Source: Shewanella denitrificans OS217
GTDB lineage: Bacteria > Pseudomonadota > Gammaproteobacteria > Enterobacterales > Shewanellaceae
NCBI RefSeq assembly: GCF_000013765.1
Contig: NC_007954.1
Location: forward strand, 2,170,001 to 2,234,000
Direction of reading: 5' to 3'
DNA: 64,000 nucleotides
The notes below the pieces were generated by a model, which worked only from the letters and a program-made list of their open reading frames with translations, did no database searches and was not told the origin of the DNA. Numbering within the stretch: the first letter of the stretch is position 1; each line of letters starts with the position of its first letter. Made by a program: the position numbers and the translations under genes. Positions 37,616 through 45,833 of this stretch are shown here, in pieces.

Positions 37616-38212
37616 ATGCTAACCTCATCTAAGAAAGCCCTACTTCGCATGAGCACAATGCTTATCAGCTTAAGTGTAATACAGGCTTGCCAGGCAACTC
37701 CCGCCCCTGAAGTCGTGCTAACAAGCCCTGTAACTAGTCAAGTTTTTCATCAAGATAACGGCGCCACAGCGCTTAAAGGATTGGATAAGATACTTGCTGC
37801 AAACTTGCCTAAACCTACAGCCAATCAAGCAGTACACATCATCAAGGTCGACACTCTACCCGAGGCCAGTCAATATCAACTACAGGTACAAATTGGCCTT
37901 AATATTATGCAAGACTGTAATCAGCGCAGACTCATGGGTGAAGTGCAAAAAATCCCGTTAGCATTCGATGCTAATCAAGCAGCGAAGACAAGCCAAGGCG
38001 TGACACACTACTATTGGCTAGAGAGTTTAATGGAAGCACCTATGGTCACCCTGCCTTGTATCGAAGCAAAAAAAGCGACCTTTGTGCAACTTGGAGAAAC
38101 CTTGTTGATAGAGTCAGGCGAATTCTCAGAAAATGTCTTTTATCTGCCTCAACAGGCTCAATTACGTTACCGTCTATGGCGCGCAACTGAAACCTGGCAG
38201 TACAGCCAATAG
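37616..38212 (+). CDS. Hypothetical lipoprotein
   Basis: This protein of about 198 residues has a lipoprotein signal: a basic start, a hydrophobic core with MLISLSV, and the lipobox VIQAC. The mature part has two Cys (MQDCNQRR and TLPCIEAK) that could form a disulfide, and a basic C-terminal half ending WRATETWQYSQ. I do not recognise the family. The ATG at 37616 with AAGG upstream is preferred over an upstream reading from 37520. The IS element ends about 165 bp upstream and may have changed its promoter. Confidence 0.7.
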   Translation: MLTSSKKALLRMSTMLISLSVIQACQATPAPEVVLTSPVTSQVFHQDNGATALKGLDKILAANLPKPTANQAVHIIKVDTLPEASQYQLQVQIGLNIMQDCNQRRLMGEVQKIPLAFDANQAAKTSQGVTHYYWLESLMEAPMVTLPCIEAKKATFVQLGETLLIESGEFSENVFYLPQQAQLRYRLWRATETWQYSQ

Positions 38213-38232
38213 CAAAATAAAAAAGGTAGTGT

Positions 38233-38745
38233 TCAAATTTCTTCAGGTATTTTGACTAAATTAAATAAGTTTAAAGTAGGAAGAGACGTTACTTGACGTA
38301 TGGCATTTATTAAATCTTTTTGCATTGAATTATGCTCTAGTTCAGTTAAAGCGCTACCTTTTTTAACTAAGTTTAGATAATATGTATTTGCGGATTCTGC
38401 AACCGCTACATCACCTAATACACTAATTTTATTTATCAATAACTGAAATGATTTTAAATTTTCACTATTAATTTCGTTCATCACGCTTTGTAAACTTAGA
38501 ACAAGTTCAAGGTATAGAGATTTCTTTGATTCGGATAACTTATCTTGTTTGTCATTATCCCTCTCTTTTTCTTTTCTTAATTCCTCATTCTCTTCTTTTT
38601 TACATTGAGCTTTAAATTCTATTTCTTTAAGCTTCAACATGTGTTTATTAGATGCCTTGTTATTAAAATAACCAACAACAGTAGGAATAGTCGCACCGAC
38701 AAGAGCCGATACTGCCGATATCAAAGCTGGGTTTAGCTCGTTCAT
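38233..38745 (-). CDS. Hypothetical AT-rich protein with N-terminal membrane segment and coiled coil
   Basis: This 170-residue protein starts with a hydrophobic helix (about residues 7-26). A strongly charged Lys/Glu coiled coil follows (about 38-75), then a helical C-terminal region. No family is recognised. Base composition is much more AT-rich than the core genes. GTTAGGT lies 24 bases before the ATG, next to an inverted repeat, as in an integron gene cassette. It ends 20 bp from the convergent lipoprotein gene. Confidence 0.65.
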   Translation of the reverse strand: MNELNPALISAVSALVGATIPTVVGYFNNKASNKHMLKLKEIEFKAQCKKEENEELRKEKERDNDKQDKLSESKKSLYLELVLSLQSVMNEINSENLKSFQLLINKISVLGDVAVAESANTYYLNLVKKGSALTELEHNSMQKDLINAIRQVTSLPTLNLFNLVKIPEEI

Positions 38746-38768
38746 TTATCTTCCTATATTTCCAAGTT

Positions 38769-38803
38769 ACCTAACGCCGCGCTCGCCGGTAAATTAGGAG
38801 CGC
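38769..38803 (-). repeat. attC-like core and inverted repeat
   Basis: Read on the minus strand, the 7-mer GTTAGGT (38775-38769) fits the integron core GTTRRRY. Beside it GCGCTC and GAGCGC (38779-38784 and 38798-38803) are perfect complements, like the L'/L'' boxes of an attC. The partner RYYYAAC core is not convincing, so the site would be damaged or degenerate. Confidence 0.4.
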
Positions 38804-38835
38804 AGCAAGTAATTTATCCGAATGTAGCACCTTAT

Positions 38836-39184
38836 GTGCGCCCAGCATGGGCATTAACTAATGAGGTGAAAGTCCTCAGTATTTAATAGCATACTGTTAT
38901 TAAACGTTAACTACTAGCGAATGGCAAGGGCTTATCTGCGAGAATCGATCTAGAGGAAGCCGCTAGCCTTTTTACTGATTAAGAATGCGAGCTGATGAAC
39001 AACGACACCAAGGATGGTGGAGATAGGCGTTCTAAATGAACCGACCTCGGCAACATGCTCCTACGTTGCTCTACCTCCTGAATCTGACTTCCATGGACGG
39101 AGGAAATGCCATTTTGTTGCTAGGAGCATCATTGGCTATTCAGTCGTGTGCGAAGCCGAATGCAGGGTAGTTGGGGGCTGGAGC
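38836..39184 (+). mobile_element. 5' fragment of a group II intron (domain I)
   Basis: The stretch begins GTGCGCCCAGCATGGGC, the group II GUGYG 5' end. It goes on with GAGGTGAAAGTCCTC, then TAGCGAATGGCAAGGG and GGAAGCCGC, which are domain I features of bacterial group II introns. Long arms ATGCTCCTA (39055-39063) and TAGGAGCAT (39121-39129) pair, as expected for a folded RNA. There is no reverse transcriptase gene and no domain V, so only the 5' part remains. Confidence 0.7.
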
Positions 39185-40039
39185 TTAGACACCTCCTGCT
39201 ACCCGATTAGATGTTTCTACTAGCGCACTCTTTAGTTTTTCTGGCATCTCGTTTAATGCTTTACCATTAACAGCAGCTTGAGTTGCAAAGCCCATATAAG
39301 CTAAGAAAAAAATAACACCTGCAGTTATACCAATTGGTTTGGATAGTGATTGCAATTTGGATTTATGACTATCATTAAGCTTTGAGCCGACTACGTTTGT
39401 TATTTTTGTAAATAATGCTATTACACCAAAGAAAGATAAAATGGCTATTATTGAGATTATTGTAATTGGTATATACCAGCGCCAAAATATACGATTTTCT
39501 AGATCTTTATCACCTAGTATTTCATTGTCTTCAACACCTTCAAAATCACCAGACAAACTTAATTTAGCACTACCTTTTGCAGAATAAATTATTTGACCAG
39601 AAAAACCATCGCTATTTTCGAGTGTTTTAAAATTAAGATTCAAGGATGAGTCATTTATTTTAGTAAGTGTGGCTGATACAACATTATCTCTTGTTGACGC
39701 TATTATATTTTGATCCCTGATAACGACATCCTCTCCTTCTAATGTTAATACTAGATCCTCTAATATATCAGTAGACTTGATTGTATGGCGACCTTCATTC
39801 CAAAAGTTAAATTTTATTGCGATCACATCACCTTCAATTAAATTAGAGTTATTGTCTATAACGCTAATTTTTTCACTTCCTTTTTTATCTCCATTGGCAA
39901 CTAAAGTTTGTACTGGATCGGTTAGAAAAACAGGTACTCGTTCAATTTTACTTGATAAATACATGTATGAAGATAGACCGATACTAATAACTAAACTGAG
40001 AATACCGAACCATTGTTTTTTGAAAAATAAGTACATCAT
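39185..40039 (-). CDS. Hypothetical AT-rich membrane protein
   Basis: This protein of about 284 residues has an N-terminal helix (near residues 11-30), a periplasmic-looking beta-rich middle domain, and two further helices near residues 188-212 and 240-262. No family is recognised. The ATG at 40039 has AGG at a good distance; the frame could begin at 40063. GTTAGAT stands 23 bases before the chosen start, next to an inverted repeat, as for a gene cassette. The end abuts the group II intron fragment. Confidence 0.65.
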   Translation of the reverse strand: MMYLFFKKQWFGILSLVISIGLSSYMYLSSKIERVPVFLTDPVQTLVANGDKKGSEKISVIDNNSNLIEGDVIAIKFNFWNEGRHTIKSTDILEDLVLTLEGEDVVIRDQNIIASTRDNVVSATLTKINDSSLNLNFKTLENSDGFSGQIIYSAKGSAKLSLSGDFEGVEDNEILGDKDLENRIFWRWYIPITIISIIAILSFFGVIALFTKITNVVGSKLNDSHKSKLQSLSKPIGITAGVIFFLAYMGFATQAAVNGKALNEMPEKLKSALVETSNRVAGGV

Positions 40040-40061
40040 AATCCTAAAGTTAATACTGAGC

Positions 40062-40118
40062 ATCTAACAGCTTACTACACGGCGAGCCAGATAAAGCCTA
40101 TCGTGTAAGTGATTGATT
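40062..40118 (-). repeat. attC-like site upstream of the AT-rich membrane-protein gene
   Basis: On the minus strand CTTACACG and CGTGTAGTAAG pair with a three-base bulge and are followed by GTTAGAT (40068-40062), an integron-type core. The other core reads ATCAATCA and matches only in part. The region from here to about 40460 is otherwise without a gene and holds a further loose palindrome (AACGCC...GGCGTT, about 40134-40194). Confidence 0.4.
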
Positions 40119-40467
40119 AAACGAATGCTACAACGCCTAAGCGTTTGAAGTAAAGCGGTTATTTCTTGCGGATTTCACAAGCAAACAAGGCGTTGCTGAT
40201 AAAAGCGCTTTATCAATCTGTTGCAAACTGTTGCAAATAAAACTATTGATTAAAATTCATCAACTTAACATCCTTAAAAACTTGATTGCCCATTGTTAAA
40301 CCCTTTTTAGTCAAATTTGAATGATTTGCGAGCTATTTGACGACAGTTACTGGGGAATTATCCACAAAAGCACTGCCACTGTGTATAAGTACAGTTATTG
40401 TAACGAGGCGCAGAATTTATACCTTCTTGCAGGCTTTTATTGCTAATGACCACACAGTCGCTAAAAG

Positions 40468-40573
40468 AAAGCCTTTAGGTTAGGTAAGCGAGTGCGTGTG
40501 TCGCAGGGATGCGGCGGTCGAGGCTACACGGACGTACTTGCGCCGTCATGAGAGGAGCTAACCTATCGGCTTT
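40468..40573. repeat. 106-bp palindromic intergenic repeat
   Basis: The 16-base arms AAAGCCTTTAGGTTAG and CTAACCTATCGGCTTT match as inverted repeats at 14 of 16 positions. They enclose a GC-rich centre with GGATGCGGCGGTCGAGG and TACACGGACGTACTTG. The centre looks like a recurring intergenic repeat of Shewanella and related genera. It carries no gene. Confidence 0.55.
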
Positions 40574-40617
40574 GTAATCTGATAGTTAACACTCAATAAA
40601 TCCCCTGCTCTTGTCCA

Positions 40618-40638
40618 TTGTTATTTGTTATTTGTTAT
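40618..40638. repeat. Three copies of TTGTTAT
   Basis: Three exact head-to-tail copies of the heptamer TTGTTAT lie between the palindromic repeat and the ruvB terminator. This is a short simple repeat with no evident function. Confidence 0.6.
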
Positions 40639-40674
40639 TTGAAAAATCATACAAATTTAACATCCGCAGTTAAC

Positions 40675-40713
40675 AAAAAAGCCCTGTATTAACCGTTTTT
40701 GTTAATACAGGGC
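40675..40713 (-). terminator. Rho-independent terminator of the ruv operon
   Basis: GCCCTGTATTAAC (40681-40693) and GTTAATACAGGGC (40701-40713) form a 13-bp perfect stem with a 7-base loop. On the minus strand six T follow at once. It lies 26 bases past the ruvB stop. The A/T flanks on both sides mean it could also stop transcripts from the left. Confidence 0.93.
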
Positions 40714-40738
40714 TTTTCATATGCTTTATATCAAATGA

Positions 40739-41752
40739 CTACTTGGGTACATCGGGGGTGATGATATTGAAATGTTGGTACGCCCTTGGGGTAACGATGC
40801 GCCCCCTTGGGGTACGCTGGATGAATCCTTGCTGAATTAAGAAAGGCTCCAACACGTCTTCTATGGTTTCCCTGTCTTCACCAATGGCGGCGGCTAAGTT
40901 ATCTAGCCCCACAGGGCCACCCATAAATTTATCTATGATGGATAACAATAGCTTACGGTCGAGATAATCGAAGCCTTCTTGATCCACATCTAGCATATCT
41001 AATGCTTGCTGGGCGACATCTTCTGTGACTTCACCGGCAAATTTCACTTCGGCGTAATCCCGCACACGGCGCAGTAATCGATTGGCAATACGTGGCGTGC
41101 CGCGAGAGCGTTTTGCGATTTCATGGGCGCCGCCGGCATCGATTGCAAGCTCCATCACTTTGGCTGAGCGGGTAACGATAGTGCATAAGTCTTTGACGTT
41201 ATAAAACTCTAACCGCAAAGGGATTCCAAAACGGGCTCTGAGCGGTGAGGTTAATGCCCCTGCCCGCGTGGTGGCGCCAATCAAGGTAAAAGGCGGCAAG
41301 TCTAACTTGATTGAACGAGCCGCAGGTCCCTCACCTATCATGATATCCAGCTGATAATCTTCCATGGCGGGATAGAGAATTTCTTCCACCACAGGGCTTA
41401 AACGATGAATTTCATCGATAAAAAGCACATCGCCTTCATCTAAATTGGTCAGTAATGCCGCCAAGTCGCCGGCCTTTTCTAGCACTGGGCCTGAGGTGGA
41501 CTTAATGTTGACGCCCATCTCATTGGCAACAATCATCGCCAAGGTGGTTTTACCTAAACCTGGCGGGCCGAAGATCAACATATGATCTAAGGCTTCTTTA
41601 CGGTTTATGGCCGCTTGAATGAAGATTTTAAGCTGAGCGCGAGTGTCATCTTGACCCGTGTAGTCATCTAAGAGTTTTGGCCGCATGGCCCTGTCTATAT
41701 GCTCATCTTGAGCAAGGACTTGGGGCTGAATTAATCTATCTGCTTCTATCAT
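40739..41752 (-). CDS. ruvB: Holliday junction branch-migration ATPase RuvB
   Basis: This 337-residue AAA+ motor drives branch migration with RuvA. Walker A is [11 protein letters not shown], Walker B FIDEIHR, sensor 1 GATTRAG, and the Arg finger region is SPLRARFGI. The winged-helix C-terminus ends with [16 protein letters not shown]. It is the last gene of the yebC-ruvC-ruvA-ruvB group, separated from ruvA by about 110 bp. Confidence 0.98.
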   Translation of the reverse strand: MIEADRLIQPQVLAQDEHIDRAMRPKLLDDYTGQDDTRAQLKIFIQAAINRKEALDHMLIFGPPGLGKTTLAMIVANEMGVNIKSTSGPVLEKAGDLAALLTNLDEGDVLFIDEIHRLSPVVEEILYPAMEDYQLDIMIGEGPAARSIKLDLPPFTLIGATTRAGALTSPLRARFGIPLRLEFYNVKDLCTIVTRSAKVMELAIDAGGAHEIAKRSRGTPRIANRLLRRVRDYAEVKFAGEVTEDVAQQALDMLDVDQEGFDYLDRKLLLSIIDKFMGGPVGLDNLAAAIGEDRETIEDVLEPFLIQQGFIQRTPRGRIVTPRAYQHFNIITPDVPK

Positions 41753-41862
41753 GGCGCTCTCATTTTCTTATTAACAGACCTAACGGGCGGTTTAGGCTTA
41801 ACTGACGTATCAGATATCACGGCTTAGCTAAGTAACTGCGGCCAAAAACCGCGGCACTGGAG

Positions 41863-42474
41863 CTATAACATGGATTTAAGCGCAAGCTTAATCAAGGTTT
41901 CCGTGTCCATGCCTTCTTTATACGCCTTAGAGACGGCGCGACTTGCTTGAGGCGGCTTATAACCTAGTGAGACTAAAGCGGAAATGGCATCTTCTTCAGC
42001 GTTTGCCGCAGGCGCTGTGTAATTGGTTTGCAGCATAAACTCGCGCTCATTGCCCACTGAGGCTTCAAGCAAACTTTTTAGTTTATCGCGCATTTCTACT
42101 ACTAAACGCTCGGCGGTTTTCTTGCCAACACCGGGTAATTTAACCAAGGTGACGATGTCATCGCGCTCCACGCAAGAGACAAACTCCCCTGCGGTCATGC
42201 CAGATAAAATAGTTAACGCAAGCTTTGGGCCCACACCATTGGTTTTTATCAATAAGCGAAACAACGCGCGCTCTTGTTTAGTGATAAAACCATAAAGCAG
42301 CTGCGCATCTTCTCTGACCACAAAGTGGGTGTACAGGGTGGCACTCTGCTCAAGTTCTGGCAGTTCATAAAAGCTGGTCATTGGCACTTGCAACTCATAA
42401 CCGACACCGCCCACATCCAAGACAATTTCTGGGGCGTGCTTTTCTACTAAAATGCCGTTCAATCTACCTATCAT
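41863..42474 (-). CDS. ruvA: Holliday junction-binding protein RuvA
   Basis: This 203-residue junction-binding subunit forms a tetramer. The N-terminal OB fold begins MIGRLNG. Two HhH motifs are [13 protein letters not shown] and [13 protein letters not shown]. The C-terminal RuvB-binding domain reads [18 protein letters not shown]. Its ATG overlaps the ruvC stop by 4 bp. Confidence 0.98.
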
Positions 42475-42992
42475 CTGTATCGTCCGTAAGTTCTGCTACT
42501 GGCTCGGCCGCCCATGGCCACCAAGCTTTGGTGAGTGTGATAATGACACAGGGCAACCCCTAGGGCATCGGCCGCGTCGGCCTGTGGCGCCGCGGGCAAT
42601 TTGAATAATTGTTGGATCATGTGCTGCACTTGGGCTTTTTGCGCCCGCCCTGTACCCACAACCGCGCTTTTAATTTGAGTGGCACTGTATTCGGCCACCG
42701 GTAAATCAGCAAAGGTGGCAGCAACAATGGCTGCGCCGCGGGCTTGACCCAGCTTTAGGGCAGAATCGGCATTTTTTGCCATAAATACCCGCTCTATGGC
42801 AAATTGCTCGGGCTGATATTGGCGAATGATTTCGGTTAAGCCTTCAAAAATTTGCTTAAGGCGGATGGGCAGTTCATCAGAGCTGGTGCGAATACAGCCG
42901 CTACCTAGGTAAATTTGCTGTCGTCCTTGGCACTGTATGACGCCGTAACCTGTGATGCGTGAGCCGGGGTCAACCCCTAAAATGATGGCCAT
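42471..42992 (-). CDS. ruvC: Holliday junction resolvase RuvC
   Basis: This 173-residue endonuclease has the acidic active site visible as [13 protein letters not shown] (first Asp), FAIERVF (Glu) and [12 protein letters not shown] (last Asp pair). It overlaps yebC by one base and ruvA by four, so the three are translated together. Confidence 0.98.
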
Positions 42993-43738
42993 TAATCGAG
43001 CTGCGCCATAACATCATCGGAAATCTCGGCGTTATGATACACCTCTTGCACATCATCATGATCTTCTAAGGTGTCGATGAGACGCAAGAATTTTTCTGCG
43101 GTTTCAAGGTCAAGTTCGGCTTTAAGTGAGGCCAGCATGGTGACTTCAGCATTAAGGGCATTTAAGCCTGCACTGTCCAATGCATCTTTCACCTTGCCGA
43201 AAGTGTCTGGGCTTGTGAGCACATCCACTGAGCCATCATCATGGCTTATCACATCTTCGGCGCCCGCCTCTAAGGCTTGCTCCATCAAGACGTCTTCATC
43301 ATTGCTGTTATCAAAAGAGATGATGCCAGATTTTGTGAACAAATAAGCCACCGAGCCGTCGGTGCCTAAATTACCGCCGGATTTATTAAAGGCATTGCGT
43401 ACACCCGATACAGTGCGGTTACGGTTATCCGTCATGGTTTCCACCATCACAGCCGTGCCACCTGGGCCATAGCCTTCGTAAATAATGGTTTCTAACTGCT
43501 GACCGTCCAGCTCGCCGGCGCCGCGTTTAATGGCGCGCTCAACCGTGTCGCGGGTCATATTGTTGGACAAGGATTTATCGATTGCGGCACGAAGCCTAGG
43601 ATTGGCGTCGGGATCTGAGCCGCCTTCACGGGCTGCGACCGTTAATTCGCGAATAAATTTGGTGAAAAGTTTGCCACGCTTAGCGTCTTGCGCTGCTTTG
43701 CGGTGCCTAATATTGGCCCATTTACTATGACCTGCCAT
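42992..43738 (-). CDS. yebC: YebC/TACO1-family protein
   Basis: This 248-residue protein begins [17 protein letters not shown] and continues with [12 protein letters not shown] and [13 protein letters not shown], all family hallmarks. Members act as transcription regulators or help translation of difficult sequences; which applies here is not known. It lies upstream of ruvC, as in E. coli. GGAGAAGTAAT precedes the ATG. Confidence 0.96.
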
Positions 43739-43756
43739 ATTACTTCTCCTTTACTA

Positions 43757-43785
43757 TAAAAACAGACCGAGGCATAAGCCTCGGT
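43757..43785 (-). terminator. Rho-independent terminator after aspS
   Basis: ACCGAGGC and GCCTCGGT (43766-43773 with 43778-43785) form an 8-bp stem. On the minus strand CTGTTTTTATAG follows, giving a T5 run. It lies between the aspS stop and the yebC start, so it separates aspS from the yebC-ruv operon at least in part. Confidence 0.8.
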
Positions 43786-43832
43786 ACTGGGTAACACATT
43801 CAAACTGGGTCTTACTGTCGACTAAGTTTGGC

Positions 43833-45614
43833 TTATTCGCCGTCAGCAACTTTCACCTTTTCAACCACCTTGATACCTAACTCAGTTAATTGAGCTGGGT
43901 TAGCAAAACCTGGTGCATTAGTTAATGGACAAGCAGCTGTGGTGGTCTTAGGGAAGGCCATCACATCGCGGATTGAGGTGGCGCCCGTCATTAGCATTAT
44001 GATGCGATCAAGACCAAAGGCTAAACCTGCGTGTGGCGGCGTGCCATAACGTAGGGCTTCCAATAAGAAACCAAACTTCTCTTTGGCTTCCTCTTCTTCG
44101 ATGCCCAGAATACGGAACACGGCACTTTGCATTTCAGCGTTATGAATACGCACCGAACCGCCGCCTAATTCGCAGCCGTTTAATACCATGTCATAGGCAT
44201 CGGATACACGGTTAGCTGGGTTGGCTTCAAGTTCTGCAGCCGTCACGCCGCGAGGGGCAGTAAACGGATGGTGAACCGCGTGGAAACCGCCGTTAATTTT
44301 TTCAAACATGGGGAAGTCGATGACCCAAAGCGGACGCCACTGACCTTCGAGTAATTCAAAGTCTTCACCGGCTTTTAAGCGCAATGCGCCCATGGCTTCG
44401 GCAACAACGTTGGCTTTATCGGCACCAAATAAGATGATGTCGCCAGTTTGTGCGCCAGTGCGGCTGATGATGTCATTAACGATTGATTCAGTTAAGAACT
44501 TAAGCACAGGGGATTGAATGCCTTCCATGCCTGCGGCTAAATCGTTTATTTTCATCCATGCTAGGCCTTTGGCGCCATAAATGCCAACAAACTTAGTGTA
44601 ATCATCAATTTGCTTACGTGAAAGCGTGGCCCCATTTGGAATGCGCAGCGCGGCAACCCGGCCTTCTTCATCGTTAGCTGGGCCATTGAATACCGCAAAC
44701 TCCACCTCTTTTAGTAAGTCAGCCACATCGACTAACTCAAGTGGGTTACGTAAATCTGGCTTGTCTGAACCAAAACGCCGCATGGCTTCGTTATAGGTCA
44801 TGCGAGGGAACTCGCCGAGGTCCACATTTAATAGCTCAAGGAACAAACCACGCATCATTTCTTCGGTTTTGACCATCACTTCTTCAGAGGTCATAAACGA
44901 GGTTTCGATATCGATTTGGGTAAATTCTGGTTGACGGTCGGCACGTAAGTCTTCATCACGGAAGCACTTAACGATTTGGTAATAACGATCAAAGCCTGAC
45001 ATCATTAACAACTGTTTGAACAGCTGTGGCGACTGAGGTAAGGCAAAGAACTGACCCTTGTAGGTGCGGCTCGGCACTAAATAGTCGCGGGCCCCCTCTG
45101 GGGTTGCCTTAGTTAAAATCGGGGTTTCTATGTCCAAGAAGCCGTTACTGTCGAGGAAACGACGCACTGCACTGGTGACTTTAGCGCGGAAAATTAAGCG
45201 TTCGGCCATTTCTGGGCGACGTAAGTCTAAATAACGGTACTTAAGGCGTTGCTCTTCGCTGTTATTCTGGTGATTGTCCATGCTTAATGGCAATGGCGCT
45301 GACGCATTGATTATGGTTAAGCCTTTGCCTAACACTTCAATTTCACCGGTTTTCATTTGACTGTTGATTTGGCTATCGGGACGGGCGCGAACTAAACCTG
45401 TAACTTGAACACAAAACTCACCGCGCAAGCTGCTGGCCACATCGAAGACATCTTTTAGATCTGGATCATAGACGACTTGCACTAAGCCTTCTCTGTCGCG
45501 TAAATCTAAGAAAACCACACCGCCTAAGTCACGGCTGCGGTTAACCCAACCCACTAAGGTAACTTCTTGACCCAGATGAGACCTATTGATGTCTCCACAA
45601 TAATGACTGCGCAT
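43833..45614 (-). CDS. aspS: Aspartyl-tRNA synthetase
   Basis: This 593-residue class II synthetase is of the bacterial type. It has an OB-fold anticodon-binding domain ([15 protein letters not shown]), motif 2 in [19 protein letters not shown], the inserted GAD domain (about residues 290-420) and motif 3 in [13 protein letters not shown]. Length is normal. The gene is followed by its terminator and the yebC-ruv genes. Confidence 0.98.
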   Translation of the reverse strand: MRSHYCGDINRSHLGQEVTLVGWVNRSRDLGGVVFLDLRDREGLVQVVYDPDLKDVFDVASSLRGEFCVQVTGLVRARPDSQINSQMKTGEIEVLGKGLTIINASAPLPLSMDNHQNNSEEQRLKYRYLDLRRPEMAERLIFRAKVTSAVRRFLDSNGFLDIETPILTKATPEGARDYLVPSRTYKGQFFALPQSPQLFKQLLMMSGFDRYYQIVKCFRDEDLRADRQPEFTQIDIETSFMTSEEVMVKTEEMMRGLFLELLNVDLGEFPRMTYNEAMRRFGSDKPDLRNPLELVDVADLLKEVEFAVFNGPANDEEGRVAALRIPNGATLSRKQIDDYTKFVGIYGAKGLAWMKINDLAAGMEGIQSPVLKFLTESIVNDIISRTGAQTGDIILFGADKANVVAEAMGALRLKAGEDFELLEGQWRPLWVIDFPMFEKINGGFHAVHHPFTAPRGVTAAELEANPANRVSDAYDMVLNGCELGGGSVRIHNAEMQSAVFRILGIEEEEAKEKFGFLLEALRYGTPPHAGLAFGLDRIIMLMTGATSIRDVMAFPKTTTAACPLTNAPGFANPAQLTELGIKVVEKVKVADGE

Positions 45615-45833
45615 TCAACCCTATCCTTTATTCCAAAAAACCAAGCGGCTTATAAAAACCCTAATTGGGCGGCATTATAGTAAAAAAATGCCCGCAACCA
45701 AAGCACTTAAACTGAGATGTTTGCCAGTATTAAGTAGATTGAGGCAATTAACCAGAACTCTAGGGCAAGTATTTGCTGTTAGGCCATCCATCTGGCTGAA
45801 AAATGTTCAGGCTGGCGAAATTTAGCCCAAGGC

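Noticed and set aside
40134..40194. AACGCC...GGCGTT palindrome as a complete attC/VCR site
   Set aside because: The arms are loose and the terminal cores do not fit GTTRRRY/RYYYAAC.
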